Shown: positions 11,055 through 22,796 of the stretch, piece after piece | Layout: the number at the start of each line of letters is the position of its first letter | How positions within the stretch are numbered: position 1 is the first letter of the stretch | Assembly (NCBI GenBank): GCA_964036195.1 | Contig: OZ038455.1 | Span: 15,083,855 to 15,147,854, forward strand | DNA from: Sphaerolaimus hirsutus | Lineage: Eukaryota; Nematoda; Chromadorea; Monhysterida; Sphaerolaimidae | Direction of reading: 5' to 3' | Length of the DNA stretch: 64,000 nucleotides | The notes under the pieces: model-generated | Told to the model about the DNA's origin: nothing | The model's database searches: none | Seen by the model: only the letters and a program-made list of their open reading frames with translations | Position numbers and translations under genes: made by a program

Positions 11055-12312
11055 TAGTGATGTGAAAGCGCCATGGCGCTGGCGCCTGGCGCTAGCGCCA
11101 ACGCAAAAAGCGCCATGGCGCTTTTGGCGCTTGGCGCTAAAATGCTGTGGCGCCATTGGCGCGTGGCGCCGTGTTTCCGAAAAGCGCCATGGCGCTTTTG
11201 GCGCTTGGCGCTACTTTCCAGTGGCGCCATTGGCGCTTGGCGCTACCATTTTTTAAAGCGCCAAAAAAGCGCCAGAGAGTGATAATTGCACCGCGGTGTT
11301 CATGTGCCTTATTGCCTATTTTCAGCAATTTTTGTCCATGTATGTAAATTTTTTACATACCGTATTTCCTTGAAATACCCCCCCTCGTTTGACCCCCCCC
11401 CCCTCTCGAGACCACTATGAAACAATCACCCCCCCCTCGAAATACCCCCCCCAGATTGAGTGTAAAGAGAACGTACATGACAAATACTGCAGTTTGTGTT
11501 CTGCGTGGTGCAGAATACACGTTAAAACAATGTTGGAATCACGTTAGAACAGTGTTTATACCATCTACGTACTAATATTAGTATACAGGAGTTGATACAT
11601 GTCAGTTATTGATGCAATTTTCTACCCCAGCGCACATCACAAACCACGATTTTGTACTAGGATTTCAAAAAAATTTCCTGTGAAACAATAACCCCCCCCT
11701 CGAAATACCCCCCCCCTCGTTTAACCCCCCCCCCTCTCGGGAGCACTATGAAACAATCACCCCCCGGGGGGTATTTCGAGGAAATACGGTAGGTATTTTA
11801 CACAGATATGTAATTTAGCTATTTTTACCCTGTTATCTCACATTTTGCACTTTAAATCATGAAATATCTAATAGATTGAAACGCTGCAACACCCACCCCA
11901 ACCCCCAGACAATCTTTCAGCTTCTACCGCTTCAGAGAGGCAATTTGCTATCTATTTGAACCAGTCTTAGTTACACTTGTGTGTTGAGCAAGAAAACTTA
12001 TTGATTTCCATTATTTGACCATTTTTGTGTTTTTGGAGGCAATACAAGTTATTGAAAGTGAAGAAAATAGTACTTTGTCTCACCTGTACCATTAAAGGCA
12101 ATATCATTTTGGCGCTGGCGCCATTGGCGCTTGGCGCCATGGCCCCCTGGCGCCTTTGGCGCTTGGCGCTAAGGTCCAGAAAAGCGCCATGGCGCTTTTG
12201 GCGCTTGGCGTCATTTTGCTGTGGCGCCATTGGCGCTTGGCGTTAGTTCCGGAAAAGCGCCATGGCGCTTTTGGCGCTTGGCGCCAAAATTCTGGCGCTT
12301 TTTACATCACTA
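11055..12312. mobile_element. non-autonomous hAT element with GGCGCC arms
   Basis: It starts TAGTGATGTGAAAGCGCC and ends GGCGCTTTTTACATCACTA. It is flanked by an exact 8-bp duplication, TGCCTGAC (11047-11054 and 12313-12320). That length, and the T-A-G-N-G end, are typical of hAT transposons. Each end carries about 200 bp of near-palindromic GCGCCATGGCGCTTTTGGCGC units. The middle is non-coding and holds a CCGTATTT MITE (11358-11791). No transposase frame is visible. Confidence 0.85.
11358..11791. repeat. CCGTATTT MITE nested in the hAT element
   Basis: Ends TACCGTATTTCCTTGAAATA and TATTTCGAGGAAATACGGTA with TA at both ends. The C-rich internal motif CTCGAAATACCCCCC appears on both sides of a unique core (about 11460-11680). 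Cognate cores occur at 17577-17790, 24830-25030, 36430-36640 and 41867-42320. Confidence 0.8.
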
Positions 12313-12948
12313 TGCCTGACAATGGCATTGCAATAAGCCACTTAGCGCTGACGCACTTCCAGCAATGTTTTCCACACCTCGTTCTGCCAAATACACGCAA
12401 GGAAATCATGTCAGAATATGACTGCTGAATTGTTGAATTCTGAGTCAAGTCGAAATTTTCGGTAAATACCTATAATTTTTTTGTGCCTTCACTTTTCATT
12501 CAAATGTGCATGCTGAAAAATCACCACTAACAGTATCGTGACATGTTACCATATCATTAATACCTGGATATTATATGATGATAAACGAGGGGTATTGAAA
12601 ATAGTGAAAATAGGTATTGAAAATATGCCATAGTGTCATAGCCTCAAAGTGTGAAATACATAAGATGTGTGCCAATTGGATTAAACGACGCATGTATGGA
12701 GAACTTCCCGTTCGCGTGCTGCAATAACTACGAAATACGAATACCATACTTAAAGAATGTCCAAAATTTAGATTTGACCTGTCGGGTGCGTAACTCGAAA
12801 GAAGAAATAGACTTTTATCAAGGAGTGGACATTTTATTCGACCACTTTCGCAAAAATAATCCACATTCAATGACACTGTGACCTTTACAACAAAAGTACA
12901 ATATGTTTCGGTTGCCATAGACACGTGCTATGATTTGTGCCATCCAAC
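12313..12948. other. intergenic, no feature recognised
   Basis: AT-rich unique-looking sequence between two hAT elements. The overlapping open frames on both strands (12571-12924) show no motif and no splice support. I see nothing to annotate. Confidence 0.4.
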
Positions 12949-13946
12949 CAGGGTTGGTTTTATAAAAATCATTTGTATACAAATTGTATAAAAATTGTAT
13001 AAAAATGTATTTTATTTTAATTTTATTCTTGTTTCATTTTATTTTATTTTATTTTATTCCAAAATAATAATAAAATAATAAAATGGACCATTTTACAAAA
13101 ATTTTACAGAAATTTTACAAAAAATCAGAATCTTGCATGCAAGGTCAGAAAAATGTGATAATTAGACCTAAACATGAAAAACGTGTGACAAATTTTTCCA
13201 TTACATTGCAAAAGTTGCATGCAGTAGGTATTGTTAGCTAGTTGCAAGTGTTAGGTTACAATTATTGATAAGAATGGTTTGCATTTTCAGTAGAAGGATT
13301 ACTGGAGTGTGCTGGGTGCATTTATAAAACATCATGCAGAGTGTCAATTGTCATGACAAATGTAGTCAATTGGCATCTCAAATGTCAAACAAAGTATATA
13401 ATTGTCATGACAAATGTCGTGCAGGGTGTAAATTGTGTATCTGAATCTTATGTTTTGGTATCCAAACCTTATATTTTGGTATCCAAATCTTATGTTTTTG
13501 TATCCAAATGTTCACATAAGATTTGGTTACAAAAACAACAAGATTTGGATACAATTTGCTTTACAGTTTCCACTTTTATACACAGTTATATTTGTCATGA
13601 CAATTGACACTTTACTTCACATTTTCATGAAAATTGACACTTTCCACTCCATTTCATGTGACATTTTGACACTTTACATGGCTTGGGACTGCCCCAGCTC
13701 CGCCAATGAACAGGTTGAACTATAGACAACAAAAAATATTTTTACAAAAAATATGAATTTTTATACAATTTTTACAAAAATATGAATTTGTATACAATTT
13801 TACAATTTTTTTACAAAAATTCAAATTTTTATACAATTTTTATTTTTATTTTGAAATTTTCCATTTTATTTTATTTTATTTTATTCTTTAATTTTCCATT
13901 TTATTATTATTGTATTTTTATTCTTTTCTGAGATTTTGCCAACCCT
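12949..13946. mobile_element. hAT-like element, CAGGGTTGG ends
   Basis: It starts CAGGGTTGGTTTTATAAAAA and ends TTTTGCCAACCCTG. An exact 8-bp duplication CATCCAAC flanks it (12941-12948, 13947-13954). The interior is TTTTATTTTATT-rich. A second repeat is embedded at about 13290-13690, with TGTCATGACAAATGT and GACACTTTACATGGCTTGGG motifs. A 5' part of the family recurs at about 18985-19240. Confidence 0.85.
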
Positions 13947-14156
13947 GCATCCAACCACCAATTAGAAATCATTAATATGTACATCGTGATTGCAATCTGT
14001 TGTCAGGACGACTGGGCCCTTCCGTGTATAAGAATTGTGTCTCTAATAACTGTAGTCACCATCACCAGGTCCCAGTTTCAATTTGAATATAAGGGGCGCA
14101 ATATCGTGCACCTAACCGGACCGCGTGTCGGGTCATATCTTACCCCGCTTTACGAT

Positions 14157-14162
14157 TTTATT
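14157..14162 (-). promoter_or_regulatory. candidate poly(A) signal for the SLC22 gene
   Basis: AATAAA on the minus strand about 300 nt past the SLC22 stop codon. It is weak, since the hexamer is common in AT-rich DNA. The rest of 13955-14459 shows no other feature. Confidence 0.25.
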
Positions 14163-14459
14163 GAATGTAGACCCAGGTGTGTCAGACATTTCGCGGTTCA
14201 CTGTCATAAATTATTGTAATCAGTCGGAAAGGGATTTTTCATCAGGATTCAGGGATTTCTTTCAAGGGGGGGGGGGGGTTGGCTGTCTTTGCTTATGCCG
14301 GTGAGTTTAATTGAGAGTTATTCGAAAGGGACTCAAGAATACACGTGACCAATTTTCGATTATTTCATTTACCCCAGAACCAGGAAAAAGTTAAAAATTG
14401 CATATTTAACGAATAATCTTAGAATTCCATATGGTACAATCCAATCACAAAAATCCACA

Positions 14460-17400
14460 TCAAACATCGGCAGGTTTCTTAATTCCATCAGCATAGTCTA
14501 ATTTTTTGGCTTTAGACCAACTCCTTTCTGGCAAGTCTTCAGGCAATGGCTTATTTTTTGTTTCGGGTAAAAACAGACATGCCAGTATCGAATTGAGCAT
14601 TATCAGTGATATCCAAATTATCCATGGTAGAAATCCTAAGAATTGGCCCTGTCAGTGTGTGTTTATATGTCAATCATTTGATAAGGTCCTGAAAAAGCAC
14701 TGAAAGTCCTGAAACAAATTCACAGTGTGTATTTTCATTGGGGGAGGCGTTTATCACGAAACTTTTTTACTAAGCCTCAGTATGAATTTCTCGTAGGCAT
14801 TTACAAAACTTCACTGAAATGAATGTAGAAGACAGAATGTCTGTGACTGTTTCCCACCCGTGGCCGTGACAGTGGGAAGCGAACACTCAAAATAGAAAAC
14901 TTGATTTGATAAAATCGCATAGAATTTACCAAATAGAGAACACTGGGAGCCAAAGCTCCGCCCAGCCTCGCAGCCATCGAGCCAGCGCCATTGCTCAAGG
15001 ATCTGCAGGGGATATGAAATGCAAACAATACTCAAGTCTAGTGATGTAAAAGCACCATGGCACTTTTGGCGCTTACCGCTATTGTTGACCGACGCCGTGA
15101 ACAATATGCCTGGCGTTGGCGCTTGGCACTAGCGCCAAAGCAAAAAGCGCCATGGCGCTTAGCGCCATTTTTCTCTGGTGCCATTGGCGCTTGGCGCTAG
15201 GGGTCGGAAAAGCGCCATGGCGCTTTTCGCGCTTGGCGCCAAAGTTCTGGCGCTATTCACATCACTACTCATATCACTTATTGATACGTAAGAATGGTTT
15301 ACTCGGCAGACCGCAAAGTATGTGCCCAAAGTATATTTATTTCCGTTCAATTTGTGTCAGTTTCCGTCAATGAGGAAACGCTCACCTGACTACAGTGGGA
15401 AACAACTCAGCAGAGTACATGTAGATGCACATCCAGCCAGCGCAGTTGACCCCCTGGCCCAGGATTGCAAAAAACGTCATCACTGGGTCACGCAGCGGCA
15501 ATTCTGTCATAGATAGTGAGTGGGGAGGTTGGGTATGGCTACCGGGGCCAATTCCATGATTGGACAAGTGACAAGAAAAGTGTTGATATAAGTACTGTGG
15601 TGAGTCTAGCGGCAGATTAGCTTGTGGCAGCAGTGGCAAGTAAAAGTGGCAAATCATATGGAAGAAGTGTTTAAATTTTTTAACAGGGTTTTTTTCATAA
15701 TGCCTTTTTGAATTTTGTATTTGTTCCAGAAATTGTTGAGAATTTTCACTTTTTTGGAATACTTTTTGAATTTTTCCAACCTGAATTTTGGCTTGCGAAA
15801 AACTTTTCTGGTCAATTTTGAATACTTACTTTGAATGATCAACTTGTCACTTGGCTTAGCACTTAATGATATACTTACCACTTACTTGTTGTCGTGTCAC
15901 TTGTCCACTTCGGGATTTAACATAGGCCGTTCACCGCAGGTAAGTTTTTCACACTGAATTTCAATTAAACAATGGACATATAACTTACCTGGCTGGAAGT
16001 AGAGAATCGCCACCACGGTCATGCTGCCAGCCATTGCCAAAAGTGCCATTTGATGGTGCACCTTGCGACCGCAGCTGTGTTAAAAATACATGTTTCTGTG
16101 ATCCTATTCGACGTTGCATTGAAATTCCAGACCGATGAAGTGACATTTGGTGGAATTTTTCTCTGGCTATTGTACCATCAAAAAGCTAGCTGTTATCCCA
16201 TCAAATTTCATCTTTACTTTTACTGTAAAAGTTTTGAAATACTAAAATTGGAACACAGAGAATGTTTGCACCCCCGCCCCATCCCCATTGCCCTACCATC
16301 GATCTGTTAAAAGAATCGAGTAGTTGGAGAAGAAATTTAGTAGAGTCACGGTCAGTTGATTGAGCACCCTGTTCCCAGGTAGACTTTTGATATTGAAGTA
16401 CAGTCCATAGGACACGTGGCTGCAAGCAAACCTGTGAAAATCGCAGTGTTGGTAAAGTACCAAACGTTTTCGAAGCATTTGGGACACAATATTTAGTTCC
16501 CCCGTTTGAATAGTACCACTACCACATCAGCTCAGTTAGGTAAAAATAATCAGCCAGCTTAATTAGTTTCCCCACTGTGATGGGTGGGGAAACACTGCAT
16601 ACTTTGAAAAACACTTGATGCTGCCAGACAAACAAAAAAGTTATGCTCAGTGTCATTCAACGCACATTAATCTAAATATGGGTGTGAATTTCAGTCATCT
16701 TATGATGGATTTATTTTGTTGAAGTTGCAGCAAAGTGATGGGTTATCTTGTTCATTCATAGCTCATATTGACAGAAATGTGGTTTTATTCGGATGAAAAA
16801 TGGTTGAAAGGTCCTCCAACATTGAATACTGCCCACCGTCAAGATTGTCTGATGAAAATTGAAACTGTCTATTTTCAGACGATACACGGTATGAAAGTTT
16901 ATGCTGTACATAAAAGTGAAGCACGCATTCATTGGATGCTCCGCATGGCTTATACAACAGTTCACACAGTGCTTTTGGGACTTATAAAGCTTTTTGGTCC
17001 GTCAAGTTCCTTTATACAATCATTTCAGTCAACCGCCACTGAAGTGTTAGGAATCGCGGACATTTTCAAGCACTACTCACCAGCTAAAAATCATGACTGT
17101 CGATTTCGCAGCCATTTGCGGCGTTCTAAACAAATCCCAATAACTGTAGTGTTTTCTTTTAGACGCCCGCTCATCACATTCTAGCGATTCCTTCACTTCG
17201 ATCAGTTTATTTAGATCACCGCATACCTGTGAAGAGAAATGAAAAGATTTTGATTCTAAAATTGTGGAATGGGGGGGGGGGGATTATTGCTTATGCACTT
17301 TTTGTTAGTGACTTTCATATTGTTTGTCTACCTTGTCAGGTCATCATTGGGATTATTACAAAGATTCTATGATGCTATCGAGCTTGATGCTAAGACGTAA

Positions 17401-20400
17401 GTTTTGCAGATTTTGTGACCGTATTTCCTCGAATTACCCCCAGGGGGGTTTATTTTTTCAGAGTGGAACATTTGAGGGGGGTATTTCGAGACGGGGGTGT
17501 TTCGAGGGGCGGGGGGTATTTCGAGGAAATACGGTACCGTACCGGTACCGGTACCATGAAATACCCCCCCCCCCCCAAATTGAGTGTACATGACAAAACT
17601 GCGGTTTGTGATTCGGCCAATGCAAAACACACGTTAAAAACTATGAATTGTTACGTTAGAACAGTGTTACACACTTATATAAGTCAATAGACTCTTATAT
17701 ATAGCGGTTATTGTTGCATTTTTCTACGTCTGCGTATGTTACAGACGACAATTTAGTACTGGAATTTCAAAAAAATTCTGGCGAAATAATAAGCCCCCCC
17801 CCCCCTCGAAATACCCCCCCCCCCTCAAAATTCTCACTTTGAAACAATCACCCCCCGAGGGTGGTGGGGGTATTTCGAGAAAATATGGTATATTACTTTT
17901 ATTTTATTGTGTTCTATTTCCCATTTGACGCGCGCCGGCAGAGCGGTAAAGTTGATTTGATTTGATCACCTGTGATTTTGAGGCGTGGCGGTTCATTTTG
18001 GCGATGTGTAACAATGCTTTTCTTGCACTTTCTGTGTGTCCGTGTTGCAAAAGATACCTAGGTGATTCGCAGATGAGCCTGCAATGTTGCATTTGACTTT
18101 TGGTTCAAATCAATGCTTTTGATAAACATAAACAAAGACCCAGTATTTAGTAAATCTCGATGAACTTTTTGCGGGTCAGTTGAAATAAATGAAAGGGAAA
18201 TTCAAAGAAATGTCATCCAAGGTCATCCTTGCAGTTGTTAAAATACTTTACATGTGACAATATATATTGGTATTACCAATTTGGTACCTATTTACATTAT
18301 GTACATAATTACATAAATATACATACTTTAAACGTTTGCACCATGTGTAGGTAATGTTAAACCAATTTCTTAATGACACATAGATAAAACAGAAAATATG
18401 CATTTAAACAAATTTTTCAGCTTGCTCCGCAGCAGCACTCACCATATGAAAAGCAAGACAATTGGTAAGGCGCAACAATTGGTCCAAAAAAGTATCTTTC
18501 TCCAATCACCAAAGAACCACATGTTGAAGACAAGTAGAAATCCATTTGCATGCCACCCATCTATGCGAGCGAATTTTATGAGTGATATTGCCATGTTACA
18601 ACTTTCAGCACAATGTGTAAATTATTTGGTAATTTTTATGTTCTTCAAAAGATCAGGATAATATCAACTGCCAATTTATAAAGCTGATGGAATCTGACAA
18701 TAAATACAGTTCAATTTTTGACACATCTAAGTATTTGTAAATACTAAGTGATCCAAATTTGTTTAGCAAAAAGTAGCCCCACTTTAAACAAAGGTAGCCT
18801 AATGAAAGCGTTTGTGGTAGCCTTTTGTAAAAAAACATACGGAAAATAAACGCCAACATTCTGTATTTGGGCAGGAGCACCTCCTGCATCAATACGAAGC
18901 TGGCGGTCCAGAAACCAGATGCAGTGAAGCCTGTTACAAACCTGAAAAGAGAATTTTTTTTTTGTGTGAAACTGGTGGCTAGTGATCAGGTTGGTTTTAT
19001 AAAAATTATTTGTATACAAATTGTATAAAAATTGTATAAAAATGTATTTTATTTTTTTCAATTCTTGTTTCATTTTATTTTTTTTATTTCTCAAAGTCGG
19101 TTATAAAATCACACCATTTTACAAAAATTTTAAATTTTTTTTCTCCAAAAAATCAGAATCTGGCATGCAAGGCCAGAAAATTGTTATCATTAGACCTAAC
19201 ATTTTGTACCTTTTCTAGAGACATTCATGATGATTTTAGTCAACACATTCAGTTGACAACATTTTTCAATGTGTGGGGCGTGGGCTGCCATTATCAACTC
19301 GTATGACTCTTCTAAATTCATGAGAAAACATAGAAATAACTTACATGGTCACAGCAGCCATCCTCCACGAAGTTACAGTTGAAGTCACTATGCCCAGAAT
19401 AGCAGTTAGACAGTAACATATTGCCAATATCTGCAAGAATTATGTTCTCCCAAAATGGAACTAAGGATTGAAAAATATCCAATCACAATGATTTGATTGA
19501 AAAATGACCGGTTTTCTGCCGAAACTTTCAGCCAATTGTGCCATCACCAGCGCTCCGCAAAGCGATCCGAGTGTTTGCAATGTGGTCAGAAATTCGCCCA
19601 CCCATGATTTGTCACAGTAAAGGTCGAACTGTGATTATTTTTAAAGTGATGTGATTGGACTGAACGATACAAAGGATTACCGTATTTTGATGAGAAAAGG
19701 CACATGTAACAATCTTGGTTCTGTAATAAGGCCAGAAAACAATGGGCATGTCACATGCATGTTGATCATAGCAAAAAGGAACATTTGAACATTCCACATT
19801 TTTTTTCTAATTTAACTGAATTGATTTGATGCCATTCGATTTTGTTCCAGTTATGTACAAATGATTACTTGGTCTATTCAAGGACCTACCCAGGGGGCGC
19901 CATTCCCCTTTCCGGACCGGACAGAATTAAAATGCTAGAAATGACACTTTTATGTACCGGTTGCGGTTGAGTAGGCACTTTGCCAAATTTTTGCGCGCAA
20001 TCGCTGGGCTCCGTATACAACCCCGCTCGAAAATCCCAGGTCCCTTCCCTGGCCGCTGCTAACCTTATTTGTCGTTTCTTTTTTTTGTTGCAATTACCGT
20101 ATTTCCTTGAAATACCCCAAGGTAGTGATGGAAAAGCGCCAGAGAAAAGGGCGCCAGGCGCCAAGGGCGCCATGGCGCCATTCGGAATGTGGGCGCCAGG
20201 TGCCAATGGCGCCACAGAAAGAGGGCGCCAAGCGCCAAGGGCGCCATTTAAAATATAGGGCGCCAGGTGCCAGGGGCGCCAAGCAAAATAAGTGTGTGCA
20301 GTACCCTGAGTGTTCTAAAAACATTATTCTAGCAATCTCGAGCACACATTTATGTGTTTATTCACTTTCTCCGGGATGTAATTAACAAAAATGGGACTAA

Positions 20401-22270
20401 TGAGACAAAAACATTTAGCATAACATCATACCCCCACGTTACATTCAATTCAAACACGATGAAAATTGTCAATTGACAAAAAAAATTATTCAGTTCATAT
20501 AACGCAAATTAGGTTTTATTGCTTCCTGCTCACAAATGTTTTCTGGAAATGGACAAAAACGGTAATATGACAATTTGAATCCATTGGTTAATAGTGGTTT
20601 GCAAGTTCGGCGGTTCATCATTCTCACATTCTGATCAGTCAGATGCGTCTGATGAACCGATGGACAAAAAAAATTACACCCACTCTTAACCCTTCATCCA
20701 TTTCAATGGCGATTTTCGATTATCCACTGACGGTCACCTTGAAACCATGCTGGCGCCCTTTTAGGGCTGGGCGCCAGGCGCTAAGGGCGCCACAGAAAAA
20801 GGGCGACAAGCGCCAAGGGCGCCATGGCGCCTTTTAGAAAGTGGGCGCCAGGCGCCAGAGGCGCCACAGAAAAAGGGCGCCAAGCGCCAATGGCGCCATG
20901 GCGCGGCGCCCTTTGGCGCCCTCAAATGGCGCCAGCGCCATGGTGCCATTCCATCACTAGGCCCCCAGGGGGTTTATTTTTTCAGAGTGGAAATTTTGAG
21001 GGGGGTATTTCGAGGGGGGGTTTATTATTTCGTCAGAAATTTTCAGGAAATTCATAGTAAACAGTACGCTTTTTCATACCCAAAACCGGTAATAAATGTG
21101 GGTAAATAGGATATATCGGGACATATCGGGTATTTAGACGTACATCTGTACACATATTAACGTATGTGTATAGTCAGCAGACATGATACTATACAATGAG
21201 TCGCATGATGTCATATCATGCACGCTGTATCCAACCCGTAGAACTCTGTTTTGGTGACTCGCACAATTCAAACCCCCGTCAAAGTGTAGTTGAGTTTTTT
21301 GGCATGATGCCATCCAAGCGTCATCTGGATCTGAATAAATACAAAGCGGGAACGTTTTCTGAATTCAAAATTTTGAACGTAACAAGTTTTCGTCAAAATG
21401 AATCGATAGCGTGTAACTTTTCTAAATATGAATTAGATTAAACGTAGGTAAACGTATAATCAAAAATTTGCAGCACCTATCGGCACAAAAATTGGAGTAA
21501 ACGAGTGCGTAAAGAACAGCACATTTTTATTTTCCTTCTTACTATCTTTATATTTTCTTTTTTACTAAATTTCTTTCTCGTTCACTCTACAAGAACAAAA
21601 TATAACTTTCCAATTTTGTAGAATGGTATGTCCGTCGACTATACATATTGACATATTCACGACCCACTGTGCACCGTTTTTCTACCGTATTTAAGATGTA
21701 TCGCACTTCGCTGTTCAGTAAGATGTTGAATTTCATTGACGCTCAGCGAAGGGAAACATAAGTGGACCAAACCTGTATAATATCATGTCTGCCGACTATA
21801 TCTGCGATGCAAATTGGCATCAATAAATACATCATGTACATTGCATACATGATGTATATCATTCCAGACGGGGGTATTTCGAGGGGGGGGGGTATTGTTT
21901 CCTCAGCTCAAAAATTCCTGGGGGTATTTCGAGGGGGAGGGGTTAATTCAAGGGGGGGGGGGGTAATTCGAGGAAATACGGTATGCTGTAAATGACCCTT
22001 CATACAAGATACAATTTGCAGTGACACAAGAAAGATACAAGTGCCCCGCCCCCACCTCGGTTACAATTGTCAAAATATCTTCCTGATATTCTATGTGTCC
22101 ACCAGTGTTGCTACAATTTGAATAGACTTCGCAATTTTCATGAATTTTATAGAATTGTTCAGCTGCAGATGTTCTGTTCAGCGAAGATTCGTTGTATGAA
22201 CACATCCATTTGGGAGCAGCTACAACGAATACCATTGCGGCGAGATTTTGATCGACAAACATCTCCATCA
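14460..22270 (-). CDS. SLC22-family organic ion transporter, 12 exons, N-terminus unresolved
   Basis: A 12-helix MFS transporter of the SLC22 (OCT/OAT/OCTN) type, expected in the plasma membrane. Substrate cannot be told. Exons 5' to 3': 22270-22056, 19628-19509, 19430-19345, 18941-18841, 18560-18443, 18078-17970, 17226-17081, 16431-16297, 16074-15989, 15503-15386, 15002-14930 and 14648-14460. Every junction is phase-consistent and the gene ends in TGA. Landmarks: end of TM1 with MVFVVAAP, then the long extracellular loop rich in Cys and Asn-X-Ser/Thr. FDLYCDKSWVGEF follows, then ESFGRKP (MFS loop 2-3), PKYRMLA and FIW-LICESPRYLL, then DLFRTPQM, SYGLYFNIKSLPGN, TDRCCGRK (loop 8-9), YSAELFPTVVR, GAGSMAARLGGALAP and the C-terminal LPETKNKPLPED. 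These exons give about 498 aa. The first half of TM1 and the start codon lie upstream; 23149-23086 is a candidate. Introns hold several MITEs. Confidence 0.88.
15039..15267. mobile_element. short GGCGCC-arm hAT element in an SLC22 intron
   Basis: TAGTGATGTAAAAGC start and GCTATTCACATCACTA end. Flanking 8-mers CTCAAGTC and CTCATATC match at 6 of 8. At 229 bp it is nearly all arm and could fold on itself. It ends 37 bp upstream of the acceptor of the penultimate SLC22 exon. Confidence 0.75.
17417..17890. repeat. CCGTATTT MITE pair in an SLC22 intron
   Basis: Left end ACCGTATTTCCTCGAATTAC. A first right end closes at 17536 (GAGGAAATACGGTA). It is followed by a short GGTACCGGTACC palindrome, a second unit and a right end at 17890 (GAGAAAATATGGTA). 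The core near 17577-17790 matches 11460-11680. Confidence 0.65.
18985..19240. repeat. partial copy of the CAGGGTTGG hAT family
   Basis: CAGGTTGGTTTTATAAAAAT and the following TTTGTATACAAATTGTATAA match the left end at 12949. The right half is missing. It lies in the SLC22 intron between 18942 and 19344. Confidence 0.6.
20095..21983. repeat. CCGTATTT MITE split by a GGCGCC-arm element
   Basis: Left piece TACCGTATTTCCTTGAAATA (20095-20114). The right part resumes at 20960 with CCCCCAGGGGGTTTATTTTT and runs to GAGGAAATACGGTA at 21983. The uninterrupted order is seen at 17417-17470, which supports insertion. It lies in an SLC22 intron. Confidence 0.65.
20123..20959. mobile_element. GGCGCC-arm hAT element nested in a MITE
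   Basis: Starts TAGTGATGGAAAAGCGCC and ends GGTGCCATTCCATCACTA. Arms of GGGCGCCAAGCGCCAATGGC units lie at 20130-20290 and 20750-20950, with a unique centre between them. The flanking 8-mers CCCCAAGG and GGCCCCCA do not match. The evidence for insertion is the disrupted host MITE. Confidence 0.7.
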
Positions 22271-22796
22271 CTGTGAACAAGCACAAAAGTTTATTGCTTT
22301 CAGAAATTGTGGATAAAGAAATACCACCAATAAAGTGTCCAGTGGGTTTGACAAGGTCAAAACATCTTCAAAAGATCAGCATATTCAAAATTGAAACCAA
22401 ATTCATTTCTGTCGGGCAGTGAACTATTTATGCTCGTTAAATCGCTATAAAGATCACAAATCGATCGAAACAGAATTAAAAAATCCGTTAATATTGAAAA
22501 ATAAAACTTACCCTGTATCTATGTCCCCATTGAAATATGTATTTACTAAAAGTAAATATTATACTAACCGTTGTGCTGCAGAAAGATTAAAAGAATTTGA
22601 TAAAGGCCAAATCCACCACACGCATCCAGAATGCTTTCAAAAATTGCATCATTCCCTGCCATGTTTCAAGTTAGATATCACAGTGAAGAATTATAGAGAG
22701 TTTTCTGAAAGTTTTCACACTTTGGTTTTGCACAATGTAAATAAATATTATTACACGCATACAAAAATTTATATGCGGAACACTTTTTGACCTGGG

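Noticed and set aside
11060..11280. Open frames with GAIGAWR or MALLALGA repeats (also in the other GGCGCC patches).
   Set aside because: Translations of GGCGCC arm repeats.
16768..17184. 138-codon plus-strand frame.
   Set aside because: Its end overlaps the SLC22 exon at 17081-17226 on the other strand, and the rest shows no family motif.
20643..21057. CRISPR-like regular repeats in the GGCGCC and CTATCTATC arrays.
   Set aside because: No unique spacers of constant length. These are transposon arms and the genome is eukaryotic.
22419..22790. 123-codon open frame on the plus strand inside an SLC22 intron.
   Set aside because: It opens with GTG, not ATG, and has no family motif or splice support.
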